Source of the DNA: Usnea hakonensis | Taxonomy: Eukaryota > Ascomycota > Lecanoromycetes > Lecanorales > Parmeliaceae | NCBI GenBank assembly: GCA_013423325.1 | Contig: BLJB01000162.1 | Location: 1 to 64,000 of the forward strand | Length of the DNA: 64,000 nucleotides | Direction of reading: 5' to 3' | Shown here: positions 24,982 to 36,629 of the stretch, one piece after another | Layout of the letters: the number at the start of each line of letters is the position of its first letter | How positions within the stretch are numbered: the first letter of the stretch is position 1 | Notes under the pieces: generated by a model | The model's input: only the letters and a program-made list of their open reading frames with translations | Database searches by the model: none | What the model was told of the DNA's origin: nothing | Program-made: the position numbers and the translations under genes

Positions 24982-27780
24982 TTAGTTGGCTATTGAGTCA
25001 ACCCGGACCCGCTCCGACTCACCAATGACCCATCCAATCCCAGATGCAAGCCCACCAGTCACCATGCTACTAACCATATCCCTTTTCCTCACTCTGCCTG
25101 GTCCCCCTGCTCCACCGACACTCCCTTCATCACTGCTCCCATTACTAGTGCTGCTCATGGGCCTGTCGTGTGAGCTCTTTGCAAATTTTGATGCGGTCTT
25201 CTGGGTCTCTCTTAGAGGAAAGGCGTTTTTGCTGAGTGTAGCCGCGGCCCCCCTCGCCATATCGAACAGTCCCATAGGCGCCTCCTCAACCAGTGCACTT
25301 CGGCTTGGATCGCGAGCATTCTGTGAGATAGGACTCGCATCCGCAGCGAACTCTCCAGGCACCTTGCGGTCTCCCTTCTCATCCCATTTCTGCTCTTCTT
25401 CTGTCTCCTTTGCAATCAGCGCAGTCACTTGCTGCTCACATCTTTGCCACACCGTCAAAACTTCAGACAAAGCTGACGATGGTGCTAAGAGCAATGCTTG
25501 CGAGAGGAGCTCCATGCGTTGCTCCAGGCGTCGTAGCGCAGAATTGCCAGTATTGCTCGTAGGATAACGGCCTGCTGCAAAGGCTGCTCGCCATGAAGTA
25601 TCATCTTGCACAGTCGGAGAGCCCTGTTGGAAGTCCGTTGTGTTCGGTCTTGGCTGATCAGCTGCCAGACGGTTGACCACATAGGAATAGGCTGTATCAA
25701 AGTCGTCCTCTCTCAGTGCAGCCTCGATAGCCATACGAGTGATCCTCCGCCTTGCGATGAGCGCCTGCTGCTGGGGATCTCTCTGGGTATGAGAAGCCGC
25801 TAATGAGTCCTGTATGTTGTCTGTAAGACCTGCCATCACAAGGTTCTGGCCAATTTCTAGGAGATTGTCGAGATGGGAATAGCTCTGTGGATTTTGATTC
25901 AATATTTTGCCTATTAGGGACATTGGATCTTTGTGAGCTCGTATATTCACTGGCTGAAACGGAACGCCGTGTTGAAGAGTGAGCGAGTAGAACGACATGG
26001 CGTGTGTGGCAGAAAGAAGTGCGGTAGTCTGTGCGAAATTTATCGATCTCAGGAAATAATTGCGAAAGGTTGAGATAATCTCCGACGCTTTGCGAACACC
26101 ACCTCTTGTTCTGTTGCCGTTACTAGCGGCGTCATAGGCAGACAACGCTGCGTTCAAGACTGTGCTTTCCACATTGTCCATGGAAATGGGTTGGGTTTTC
26201 TGCTTGCAATAAATGTCTTCAGCAAGACCGTAGCAACTCCCTTCTAACATCGCCCGTAACAACTCAACCTCCATGTCAGTCTTCGTAACTTTACTGAAGA
26301 TACCGCGGATTTCATCTCCTTCGTTCAAGTGAAGCTCCCAATTTTGTAGCCACAACATCTGCCTTCGAATGGAAGCCCACATCTTTTCATCCATCTTTTC
26401 AGCCTTCAGTGTGTAGAGTGTCTTCTTCAGCTCTGCGACCTGGTCTGTTTTTGTACCGAAGAAAGCTAAATCTGCCACACTTTTGCTTGTTTTAATGTTC
26501 CCAAGGTTGAACAGTTTGTAGCGCGAGGTAAGTACAAGATTGAACAAGGAAACGGCGGGAGGCGAAGGAGATGTGAAAGGGTTTGGGGATCGCAGAAGAG
26601 CGTTATGAAGCAGGTAGGCTGGTGAAAGACTTTGCAGATACTCCTGTGATATCCCACTGGCAAAGGGCGCGTCGGACATTTTGAGATCTGGCGGCTCGTC
26701 CAACTCTACTAGTCTTGCTGCCTGCAGTAGCACTCGGTGAGAGGCAATGATAGTCTCAAGTGAGCTGTCGTTTGTTGCGTAGAGAGCAGCCAAAGCAGCT
26801 TGTGAATATCTCCAAGTCTGTTTTTGTATCCCTTCCTTATCGACTTCCTGTATTCCCGCCCCCCATTCTCCGTAGTCAACATCATGAGGCCCATCCCACT
26901 GTGTCGTAGCATCTGCCGCTCGTGGAAAATCCCGAAGTCCCAAATCCAAAAGCCATTCGTTGACATGAGCCCAATCACTGCTCAGCCGCTCTTCTTCCTC
27001 GGTAGATCTATCTCCTGCAGAACGAGCCGCAGTGATCAAGCTTTGTCTTCTTCTACCGTGACCGAGCTTCCGCCGCTTCCTTGTGTTCTCCCCGTACATC
27101 CATGGACCCACTAGCGCTCTTAAGTCTCTTCCAGCGTCACTTGTGTCCCTTTGATCATCTCTTTGGGCGGCCTTTGAGAGTAGTAAATGGACGGCAGTGC
27201 TGCCATCGAGACCTTCGAATTCTTCCAAAGAATGAGAAATTCCAGGCTGGGGATAATACTGGTAGTCTAGACGTAGTAGTGGTAGAAGATTTGAAACCAT
27301 CCATATGTGTAGGACCTCTGAATGATTGAGGAATGGTTCTAATAGCTGACAGACAAGATCGAGCGAGCCAATCTCTGCGTCTATCTTATGGGCTTGGCGC
27401 AACAGAAAAAGTGTAAGAATATCTGTATCTTGATCATAACGGGCTTTGGGACATATGAGAGGAGTCAGGCGTAATCTTCGCACCCGGACGCGAGCTTCAT
27501 CGTCTGATATGTCATGCTCTGTATGCTGAGTGAAGCTTGGGATACAATGGCTACCAACATCTGAGTGGGCATCATGAAGCTCGCGGAGGAAGTCCACGTA
27601 TAGCCCAGGCTCTGTACCGCCGGGTAGGAATGTAAGGAGGATTCGTAGCGTTAGCTCAAGTTCCAGGGCATCCGGGCGTTCAAGCAGTATGCGTAAAGCA
27701 GGAATATCTGCGTTAGAAGCATGGCGGACTGCTGCTAGGAGCGTATGTGGATTTGCCATAAGTGGTCCATCAAACAGCAT
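24982..27780 (-). CDS. sec39: Sec39-domain protein, Dsl1/NRZ tethering complex
   Basis: Intronless 932-aa ORF. The body is an all-helical alpha-solenoid matching the fungal Sec39 domain (LRILLTFLPGGTEPGLYVDFLRELH...; LLEPFLNHSEVLHIWMVSNLLPLLRLDYQYY). The C-terminus is a typical tail (PMGLFDMARGAAATLSKNAF, then MVSSMVTGGLASGIGWVIGE). Sec39 with Dsl1 and Tip20 tethers Golgi-derived COPI vesicles at the ER. ATG is at 27,780; a second Met eight codons in (MANPHTLLAAVRHA) may be the true start because it resembles orthologues better. No premature stops. It lies 730 bp upstream of TEF1 on the same strand. Confidence 0.9.
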   Translation of the reverse strand: MLFDGPLMANPHTLLAAVRHASNADIPALRILLERPDALELELTLRILLTFLPGGTEPGLYVDFLRELHDAHSDVGSHCIPSFTQHTEHDISDDEARVRVRRLRLTPLICPKARYDQDTDILTLFLLRQAHKIDAEIGSLDLVCQLLEPFLNHSEVLHIWMVSNLLPLLRLDYQYYPQPGISHSLEEFEGLDGSTAVHLLLSKAAQRDDQRDTSDAGRDLRALVGPWMYGENTRKRRKLGHGRRRQSLITAARSAGDRSTEEEERLSSDWAHVNEWLLDLGLRDFPRAADATTQWDGPHDVDYGEWGAGIQEVDKEGIQKQTWRYSQAALAALYATNDSSLETIIASHRVLLQAARLVELDEPPDLKMSDAPFASGISQEYLQSLSPAYLLHNALLRSPNPFTSPSPPAVSLFNLVLTSRYKLFNLGNIKTSKSVADLAFFGTKTDQVAELKKTLYTLKAEKMDEKMWASIRRQMLWLQNWELHLNEGDEIRGIFSKVTKTDMEVELLRAMLEGSCYGLAEDIYCKQKTQPISMDNVESTVLNAALSAYDAASNGNRTRGGVRKASEIISTFRNYFLRSINFAQTTALLSATHAMSFYSLTLQHGVPFQPVNIRAHKDPMSLIGKILNQNPQSYSHLDNLLEIGQNLVMAGLTDNIQDSLAASHTQRDPQQQALIARRRITRMAIEAALREDDFDTAYSYVVNRLAADQPRPNTTDFQQGSPTVQDDTSWRAAFAAGRYPTSNTGNSALRRLEQRMELLSQALLLAPSSALSEVLTVWQRCEQQVTALIAKETEEEQKWDEKGDRKVPGEFAADASPISQNARDPSRSALVEEAPMGLFDMARGAAATLSKNAFPLRETQKTASKFAKSSHDRPMSSTSNGSSDEGSVGGAGGPGRVRKRDMVSSMVTGGLASGIGWVIGESERVRVDSIAN

Positions 27781-27957
27781 AGATGAGCTTGGGATCCGAC
27801 CACTTTCTACCGCTATTCCAGCAGAATTCGACCATTACTGTGTACTCTAGTTGTATCAACGATGAATTGTCGACTCCGAGAGCGGCTTCATTCCGCGCTT
27901 AGTCAGCCAATAATTGTACTAGAACGAGGGAACTTGTAGATTGATCAAGCTTCATGT

Positions 27958-28247
27958 GACAGTTCTTAGGAAGCTCCGAAAGCTCCGAGCGCTCGTTGCA
28001 AAGAAGCAGCTCGGTGAATATTGGATAGAGCAGTGCCTTTACATTGCGTCCGACAGTGCTCTCGCCTTCGAAACTGGTGACGCAGAAAAGGAAGACGAGA
28101 GGGAACGAAAGCTATCACGCAGCTATAGTAGCCGCCACACTGCCACCTTTGATCGATGTGATGAAAGAGAAGGATTCGAAAATTGTTCCACATCTCATTG
28201 ACTGGACTACGACGGCATATAACCAGAAGCCAGACTTCGTGGAGTAG
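27958..28247 (+). pseudogene. Possible small gene or gene remnant, two exons
   Basis: A plus-strand frame reads VLRKLRKLRALVAKKQLGEY...SDSALAFET and could join through a 46-bp GTGACG...CAG intron (28,077-28,122) to AIVAATLPPLIDVMKEKDSK...NQKPDFVE ending at 28,247. The join is in phase and the peptide looks natural. However, there is no clear ATG upstream and I recognise no family. It may be the last exons of a decayed gene, or chance. Low confidence. Confidence 0.25.
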
Positions 28248-29065
28248 CAGACCGTACATTGATCGAAACACGCTGAATCAGTGAGAATGGGCATACATAT
28301 TGCAGTCGCTGTGTGCACCAAATCTACCATCAGCCAGCTACGACAAGATGACTTGGCCACTTTATCAGAGTGGCCTACCCCACAAGAGCAAGGCCTGGGA
28401 AGTTCCTTCGATTTTGCCGAACTAAACATCAGAATTTGCGTGTCTCGAGACCCCTACCATTCTGGGTAAATCTACACGCAGGCCTTATTGCACTTCGCTC
28501 CAGCAAGGCTGAGTCAAGTGCCCCTCTCTCTACATATTCAAAAGCCTCCTCGGATCTGCTCATCAGGTATCAGTATCTGAGATTACGCTATCAACGATGA
28601 TCAAAGGATCACGTACGCAGAACGATTTACGTCACGTCGTTTGCACGGATATCCCTGAAATTGGAGATGATCGAGGTCAAATGGTACAAGAGATTTGGAG
28701 AAGGCGAATTTAGGAATTCACTATGTCATATATGTCAGAGGGAGGTCAAGAGTCCTTCAGGTTCGAGCCTGGCGGTTAAGTGCAGCGGACATGGCTATAT
28801 TGGGGAGATATGTACAGTGAGCAAGTGAAATCTTTTCAAATGATGATCTCTGTGCGTTTCACCTTCTCAAATGTCTTGGTGAATATACCGATAGTGGGAG
28901 CTGCCCTTCATATTTAAATTTAGGATGCATTTGCTAAATAAATCGAGTGGAAAATTGAGAGGCCAGTGATGAATACTGAGGTCAGTGTGCAACAATCTTT
29001 ATCAGCCATTCCTTTGCGTTCGAACCGACAGAACAGCGCCCCAAATCAATTTCTTTCGCTTACAA
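28248..29065. other. Intergenic region
   Basis: About 800 bp, moderately A/T-rich, with no convincing coding or RNA feature. A GGTTCGAGCC motif near 28,760 looks like a tRNA B-box but has no tRNA fold around it. Confidence 0.45.
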
Positions 29066-29505
29066 TCAAAACGCAATCACGCTCACGTCAAGGAATATGA
29101 TTCCTGCTCTTGACTTGCAACTATTGCCCACTTCGATGTTTTGCTCTTGACTCAGTACTTTAGGAGGACGACTCAAGGCCAGGTAGGCTTCTGAAAGGCG
29201 GTCGTCAGCGCCGCCCCCACCATGAACTGGATTCGTAGGTCGTCGTGGTCCCTTTGTTGTCCTTGAACGAAGACTCTGTCAGTTATGTTCGAAAGCTACC
29301 CTGCCGGCATTGAATCTACCTTCTTGGTCGACGTTGACGTAAACCCTGCACCAAAAACGGAGCCCCTAGATCTGCCTCGTTCATCGCTTGCGGATGTGGT
29401 TTTATTGGCCTTCGAGATACCGGCGGAGCTCTGCTTTCGCTCGCGCGATCGCTCCCTGGAGTTTGATCTCGTAGAGGAATAAGGTGATTCCCATGTCGGC
29501 GCCAT
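29066..29505 (-). CDS. Small Ser/Arg-rich hypothetical protein, two exons
   Basis: Proposed exons 29505-29320 and 29275-29066, giving 131 aa. Exon 1 (MAPTWESPYSSTRSNSRERS...) is Ser/Arg/Thr-rich. A 44-bp GTAGAT...ACAG intron in phase 0 leads to SLRSRTTKGPRRPTNPVHGG, then ADDRLSEAYLALSRPPKVLS. Without splicing the frame stops seven codons later. The intron is very short and its CTGAC element lies almost against the acceptor, which weakens the model. The antisense frame is also open and less protein-like. The product would be disordered and basic; function unknown. Confidence 0.4.
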
Positions 29506-30502
29506 CTTGACTTGTCGAAAGCAGCAATTTTGAGGTAATGTATCCCGAATTGACGATAATCGTAGGATGAATATAACAATGATGGGAATGGACGGCTGTT
29601 CTACAATATCGATTCGCTTTGCGGGCGGGCAGCGAGCCTCAATGTGATGTTCAAATCATTGCACAGGACCAAGTTGTTCGCCTGGAAGTGGGCCTTGACT
29701 GCTTATCAGTCGCGCCAAACTACGATGCATCCATGAATAATCTTGGGCTATCTGTGGACGGATAGGAGGGTAGCTCTCTCGTCTCATTGGTCATGGTGAT
29801 GGAAAGAGCGGGGTTTGGACCCAGGAGATTGGTTCAACCGTTCAAAAACCTGGACCAGCCTTCAGTTGCTATCAAGGGATTCATTATTCATTCCATAGAT
29901 CAAATGGCCTGTCAGCTCCCTAGCGACGAATGAGATGCAACAAGTGCACCGCTCATGCACCACGACTCATAAAGAAGTAGGCGGCATCCACACGCGAGTA
30001 TCAGAATTTCCTATTCGACAACCCTACATGATCCATTTCAGTGTGGCAAGATACAAAAGAAAAGTAAAATATCTGCCAATGGAGTTGGATTATTGGTCGT
30101 TATCCCCTTTTCAGTGTTTACCCGCTCCATCCGTTTACTCAAACCATGTTCTTATATAAGCACGTGTGCTCCTGAGCAGAAGTCATTCATGTCCAACCCG
30201 CAGGTCAATGCATGCACATCCCTGCCAAGCCAGGTTAGTCTTGCTCGCGGAGATCCTCGGCGATGTGTATGTTTCATATACCTTCCTATTGTGTCATCTG
30301 GGCAATTACCTAGCTCACCTCGTTAAGCAGCTTTCTTGGACGCAACCCCTAAAACCTTGCGGCAGTGCTGTTAGCGCTGATGAGGCCGTCACAAATCCTC
30401 CATAAGTGCCTCCCAAAAGCCCATCAATCATATATACAAAGCGTCTTGTCCAGGCTGTCCAGCTGTTACAGGGTCTAGTGCATCTCGTTTTATACATCAA
30501 CT
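29506..30502. promoter_or_regulatory. Upstream region of the SesB-like NLR
   Basis: About 1 kb of ordinary composition between two divergent genes. It should contain both promoters. No specific element can be named from the sequence. Confidence 0.4.
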
Positions 30503-33500
30503 ATGTCTTTGAAGGTCATCGCCACGAAATCGAATAGCACCACGCGGCCAGAATTTGAGTATGCAGCGATCTCATTAAGCCAGCTTTTTACAACATTACT
30601 GACAGTCGTAGCATCGTTGCCGTTCACGGTTTGGGCGGCGACGCCTATGGATCGTGGACTCATGATGAGTCGAATAAATGTTGGATCAAGGATTTCCTTC
30701 CTGACGACTGTCGACAGGCGCGGATCATGACCTTTGAATATCCGTCCGCCATCATCATAGAGAAATTCGCTCAGGACATCCAGGACGTAGCTAAGAAGCT
30801 TCTGAATAGCCTCAAAGTTCGGAGGCACGATTGTGCGGTACGTCAGAAGACGAACATCAACGCACAACCCCTTCAAGCATCTAATTGGTTCTTGCAGTCG
30901 CGCCCTCTAGTCTTCATCACCCACTCTCTTGGAGGCATCGTTGTCAAAGATGTAAGGATCTAAAGCGTTATCAATACTCAGCTATAGTCTCATTATCAGG
31001 CAGGCTCTCGGTATCGCCAAAAATAATCCGGAATATCAGGACTTGGCTTACTCAAGTACAAAAGGAATAGTTTTCTTCGGCACTCCACATCGTGGTAGTA
31101 CGACGGCGGATTTGGGCAACAGAATATCACGCGTGGTCAGTTCTATGATGCGTAGACCACATAATGAGTTGGTCAATGCATTGCGGCCAGGGAGTGAGAT
31201 CCTGAGCAGGATAAGCGAGACTTTCAGACACAGTGCCCCCTCGTGGAAGTTTATCAGCATCTTCGAAGAACAACCTGTGAAAGGAACTGATCACCTCGTG
31301 AGTGTGTGTACTACTGGTCGAGACATTTTACTGATTGACAAAGATTGTCGATCAGTTCGCCGCGAGACTCGACTATCCTAATGAGAGCCAGATCTCCGTG
31401 TCGAGCAATCACGTCGATATGTGTAAATTCAAAGACAGAGACGATCTTTACCAATCCATCATTATTCGCATACATGAGATGGTCCAGCTGCCTCGGGTTG
31501 GAGGCGCTTCTCAGGTGACGATAGCCCATGAAGGACCACCAGCCATTGACATGCCTAGTCAACTTACGATATTACCAGAGACTCAGGATGCGTCCGATGG
31601 GCCGTCGGCTTCAAAAGTTTTACATTCACCGTTCAATCCTTCACGCAAAAATTGAGGGCATATGTAGCACGAGTCCCATGGAAGATGGCGTGCCGAAGAG
31701 TTGCCTTGTACACGGCATTGGGGGCAGTGGGAAAAGTCAAGCGTGTTTGAAGTTTTTCAAGGACGAAGAAGACTCGTGAGTGCAACGGCCTCCTGCAGAG
31801 TCAGAATGCTGATTGTGCATAGTTTTGACCACCAGTTTTGGATCGACGGATCTAGCGAGAAGAATGTGCAGGAGGGTTTCGAGATGGTGGCCAAGAAAAT
31901 TGGTCGTTCTACTACAACATCGGCTCATGAAGACGTCATAGAATGGCTTGAAAAGCAGACGGAGCGGTGGCTTCTCGTTTTCGACGATGTTTCCGCCAGC
32001 GAACTGGATCTGCCCAAGTATCTACCAGAACATGGAAACGGTTTCATCCTACTCTCAGCTCAGAGGGCTTTTGACTGTATAGATACAAATATAGAGATCG
32101 ACGAGCTATCGACGGACGACACATCTCGGCTACTGCTCAAACTCTGCGACAGGAAAGAGCCCTACAGTCGTACCGACGATGACGCTGCAAGAGAATTGGT
32201 GGATTCGCTACACAGACACCCTCTTGCCATCTGCATTGCGGGCTCATTCATCCGCAATAGACGTACTCAGACTATCGGTGACTATCATCGAAAGTGGAGG
32301 GATTATGTGTTCAAGACCATCGAGGATAAAAACAACGATCCTACGGGCTATCGACGGTCCGTGGGAGCGACTTTCCAGATGACGCTTGACGAAATCTCTG
32401 CACTCAATGACTCCTACGCCCTGACTGCTCGAAACATTCTCTGTCTGCTTGCTTTCCTGTATCATAAGCACATTTCACACCAGATCTTTCATGATGCGTG
32501 GGAACATCGCTACCAGGTCGCTTCGGACCCTGATTTTGACGGTGGACAGCAACCCTGGATCGAAGTTTCGGCACCAGGGGAATCAAATTTTCAAGATTCC
32601 AAAGACTGGGCTCACATCAAGTCGAATGTTGAAAGGTCTTTAGCTTTCTTGGAGACGTATTCGCTCGTGACCTCCGACGAGCCTTCAGATTCTGATGAAG
32701 ATGCCAAGTGGCCGGTGATTTCTGTTCACTCATTAGTTCATGCTTGGATTTACAAGTCCATGACCGAATCGGAACGAAACGATTGGTACATCAAAGCTAC
32801 CACAATTTTAGCAGCGAACTACCGTGAGCAGCAGCCTATGAGCCATGATCTCGTTTCTCACATTGATCACATACTCTCAAGCAAATTTGGTGTCAAAAAC
32901 ATATGTGAAATTCCATGTCTACTCGCGGACGAGCAATGCCTCACAGCAGCCTTATTTGCGGATATATACTCGAGCAGAGGCTATTACACCCAGGCTAGTC
33001 ACCTAAGAAGCAGTATTTGCTCAAAAGTTGGCCTATCTGGTGATCGTTCCCACCATGTCGCTTGTCTTGGACTGCTAGCGGATAGTTTCACAGATCTTGG
33101 GCAGCATCAAGAAGCACTAGCACATCGCAAAACAGCATTTGAGATAGCAAACCATCCGAGCTTTCACGAGGAAAGTGATGGTCAGTATCGGCAATACTTG
33201 CGCTGTATGAGAGAGCTTGCTCAAAGCGCCCGTCAACTCGGGAATCATCAGGAGGCTTTGGAAAGACGTCACAAAGTGCTCAAGCTCACAAAAGAGATAC
33301 ATAGTAGACACCCTACCCGCAGAGATATTGAGCGCATGTTTTTGATAGATAAGCGGGAAACAGCTGTCAGCCTGCTTGACCTTGGAGAATGGGCTGCAAT
33401 TGTCCCGATTCTCCATGAAGTATTTGAGGCACATCGGAAAATTGCTCATGAGGCCGATCCTGAGCTCCTGCAATCGCAAACTGAGCTCGCTAATGCGTAC

Positions 33501-34646
33501 TCGCTTGTTGGGGAGCATAAGGAAGCTCTAAAACACCGAAGAGCAGTTTTAACACAACGCAAGCGCACAGACCCAGACAAAAGGCATCCTGATACTCTAA
33601 TAGCAACAGAACATGTCGCTTTAAGTCTCATTGGCGAAAGACAGTTCGAAGGTGCCTATTCACTACGCTATGAAGTGCTGGAGGAATGGGATAAGCTCAG
33701 TCACCGGATCCCAGCTGACTTTCCGCCGTTAATGAGGGCAAAATTGAATTTCGCCTATAACTGTGAGGTGATAGGCATGAGAGACAAAGCTCTGAAAGTA
33801 TGCAACGAAGTGATTGAATGCAAACAGCGATTCGCTGCACAAATCCATCTCAGGCGTTGCCAACATGGCGACAGAGGACGGTGCGAAGGGCGTTCGAATG
33901 CCTTTTTATGTACAACAACGCATGAATTCTACAGAACAGACGAGGCAATCGAGGCTTTGGAGAGGAAAGCGCTTGTGCAGCACCGTCGCAATGATCCACA
34001 AGACGTAGCTCTCAAAAGCCGCGAACTAGTGTTGCGAATTTGGAAAATCAAATTGAGGGTGGCCCCTCAACAATACCACAGATACCTAGCATCACGTAAT
34101 ACTCTAGTGTCATTGCGCGCGAACAATGACGACATGATCAAGGAACGAGAAGCTATCCTCAGCGAACAGCTCAAGGAGGTTCCGGACAACACGAAAACAT
34201 TGACGACGAAGAAATTAGATACTTTGACAACTATGTTGGCTCTTGGTCGCAACTATTTCAAGGCAAAAAATCATTTGAAAGCCAGCGAACACTTTGGATA
34301 TGTAATAAAACATGGGAAAGGGCTGGAGACGGTGCTGCCTCATGAATTCAAGGAAGCCAAGGAGATGTACGAGAAAGTTGAACAACAAAGAAGGCCAGCT
34401 ACTAGTGCAGCTACTGTTGCGCAAAAGTCGCCACCAGCAACTCCTGGAACGCCACAGCAACGACACCGATTTCGTCAAGAAAGCTTTCCAAACCATAGCC
34501 GACAGAACGTAGGTCTAGATCCAAGGGGAAGTCCGGCATTCACGCGCAGCCCTTTTGAACAACTGTTCTCGATGCATCATCCATTTCTGGAATCCTTTCC
34601 AGGATTTCCTCCTGGACGAGGACAACGGCGGCAGAGCCCGTTCTGA
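30503..34646 (+). CDS. SesB-like NLR: alpha/beta-hydrolase, NB-ARC-like NTPase, TPR repeats
   Basis: Seven exons: 30503-30558, 30606-30837, 30898-30951, 31004-31297, 31344-31514, 31579-31775, 31823-34646, giving 1275 aa. The acceptor before 31,579 is uncertain (31,618 also fits). Residues 1-260 form a lipase-like domain: AVHGLGGDAYGSW, HSLGG with nucleophile S106, GIVFFGTPHRG, and NHVDMCKF with likely catalytic H235. The NTPase has P-loop GIGGSGKS (about 315-322; Ser replaces the usual Thr), Walker B WLLVFDDV and the GLPL-like HRHPLAICIAGSFI. About 42-residue TPR-like units follow (GYYTQASHLR, GQHQEALAHRK, GNHQEALERR, GEHKEALKHRR), then a Pro/Arg-rich tail. SesB-type proteins are predicted fungal cell-death effectors and sensors. 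It is the last gene before the RIPped island and shows no RIP itself. Confidence 0.88.
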
Positions 34647-35690
34647 AGTTTCTAGTGAATGCTTGGTGCAAGCATTAACTCACGCCTGTAGCGAATATCT
34701 CAGTCGCTTGACTAAGCCGGCCTGGCGTGCTTTTGGTATCTGCTTTGCGAAGACATGCTTCTAGCATATGCAGACAGAGTACGCAGACACGCTTCGAGCC
34801 GCGATCCGCGAGATCCTGCAGGGAGATCCCTAAACTTCTTGTCAAGACTAGATTGCTGGAGTGATTTGCGTTGGCTGGTTTTTCAATTTCAGATGCCTAC
34901 TTCACCAGATCTTCAGTAGCAAACTTTTGCTCTTCCTCTCTTCTGCTCAATTACTCAGGTCGTTTATCGAGCGGCGTTTTCTTGGAGCTCGGGTTCTTTT
35001 AGGAGGTATGGAGACATTGTTTCGACGCGCACTAGATGAATGCATTGTACGTCCGCGTCCGCTTCGCTCTCTTTTCGGTACCTTAGAATAGAGCAAGTTT
35101 AATGTCATCTATGGAATACTGTCCTTGTAGTCATTGGCGTTAGCAGTACGGGTAACGAACAAGGAGCGCTCGTATAGGGAGACATCCAAGAAACACGCGA
35201 TTATATGAAAGCATTAGCGCGATCTATCGAGTGTGGAGATGCTTATTCTGTATCTTAATAGAGGTTGACACCCCTACCCAACCAATCCGTGTACTGCGAG
35301 TCACTTTAGCGGCATTCGACTGTCATTCTGGGGCAATGTTCTGCAAACCCTCATCGACCAACGGAGTAGCTAAGCTTCAATATCAATTTCTCAATTCAAG
35401 ATGATGTTCAGCGTTTCCACTGGTACAGATCTGGCTGAAAGACGGAGTGCAAGTGCGATTTTCCGCCACAATAGCCCAAATGAACGCAGAGTGAAGACGA
35501 ACAAGACTTTGGTTCTAGCAAATCAGATACCTGGAGGCGATTAACAGACAAGCATCGCTGGGAGACAAAGCGATATTAGCGTGTGCACAGAGCTTGCGAT
35601 ATCTCGCACACATTTTTTAATAATAGCTGCGATATTCCCGTGATGTGGTGCACTTGCTTGGTCTGCAGGAGCCTTCCATAGGGCTCCTAG
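34647..35690. other. Transition between gene-rich DNA and repeat island
   Basis: About 1 kb of normal dinucleotide use (CA and TG common). It probably starts with the NLR 3' UTR. No gene is supported. From about 35,700 the sequence turns A/T-rich within roughly 100 bases. Confidence 0.5.
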
Positions 35691-36395
35691 TGGCTTCCTT
35701 ATATGGGTGGCTTGGTGATTAGTTAGTATAGTAGTATATAGTGGATCCTTCTATATAGAAATATAATTATCCTTCCTACCCTTACGATCCGGATCCTAGT
35801 ATTTAGTGGAGGTTATACCCGGACCCTTATTAAGGCCTCGAAAGTCCTTATTTTATTTATTATCTATTATTTATTTACTCTATATATATCTATAGGTTAC
35901 GTACTATATTTACTTAACGAAAGAATTTACTCTATAAGACTCTTATTATATTCTACTTATTACCCTACTTATTATTCTATTAATTCTACTTTTTATAATC
36001 TTCTAGAGGCTTCTATAGGGCTATTATTACTATCCTTACTATTATTATATCCTTTATCTTTATTATTTTCGCCTCGGTCCTCTCTAGCCTCTTAGTTCTC
36101 TTAGTCCCTTTAGCTCTCTTAGCTCTTATATCTACCCTTACTACCTATTATAGTAATATTTAGAGCGGATTTTAAATTATATAGATACTATAATAGTAGA
36201 GATATACTAGCGACTAAATAGCTAAAAAAATTAGATTAGAAACTTAAGAATTATATTATAGATTAAAAGGTCTTACTCTACTAATTTATCTAGATATTTA
36301 AACTCCTATTAATAGAGGATATCTTAAACTAGATAGAAATTTACTCGTAGACTATAAAGATCCTCGTAAAAGATAATTTAAAAAAGATAGATATA
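35691..36395. mobile_element. Left part of an older RIPped element split by the chromovirus
   Basis: Heavily RIPped DNA that ends at the ATATA target site of the chromovirus. Its continuation should be 46,114-48,610. No protein domain is recognisable on this side, and the outer border was not resolved. Confidence 0.5.
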
Positions 36396-36629
36396 TGTTA
36401 GGGTTGATATAGTAATGTAAGACTAGAAGGATAGATATATTTCTATACAAGTATCTGATAGTATTCTAGTAAGACTAATTCTTAAAAAAGAAGAAGAGAA
36501 AGAGGGGGGAATCGCTTCCTTAAGCTTATTCGCCAAGAAGCCAAACTAATACCTATATTATATATACTAAGAGGATACGTAATACTTAGTAATATTATTA
36601 TTATAGCGCTACTATCTTTAAATCTAATA
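36396..36629 (-). repeat. 3' LTR of the chromovirus (234 bp)
   Basis: Starts TGTTAGGG and ends CTAATA (RIPped from CTAACA). It pairs with 45,880-46,113 at equal length; differences are mostly C/T and G/A. Confidence 0.92.

Noticed and set aside
28750..28790. GGTTCGAGCC tRNA-like B-box
   Set aside because: No matching acceptor or anticodon stems upstream, so no tRNA gene can be folded.
34861..35091. 76-aa plus-strand frame downstream of the SesB-like gene
   Set aside because: It begins with GTG, has no similarity, and lies in what is probably the 3' flank of the NLR.
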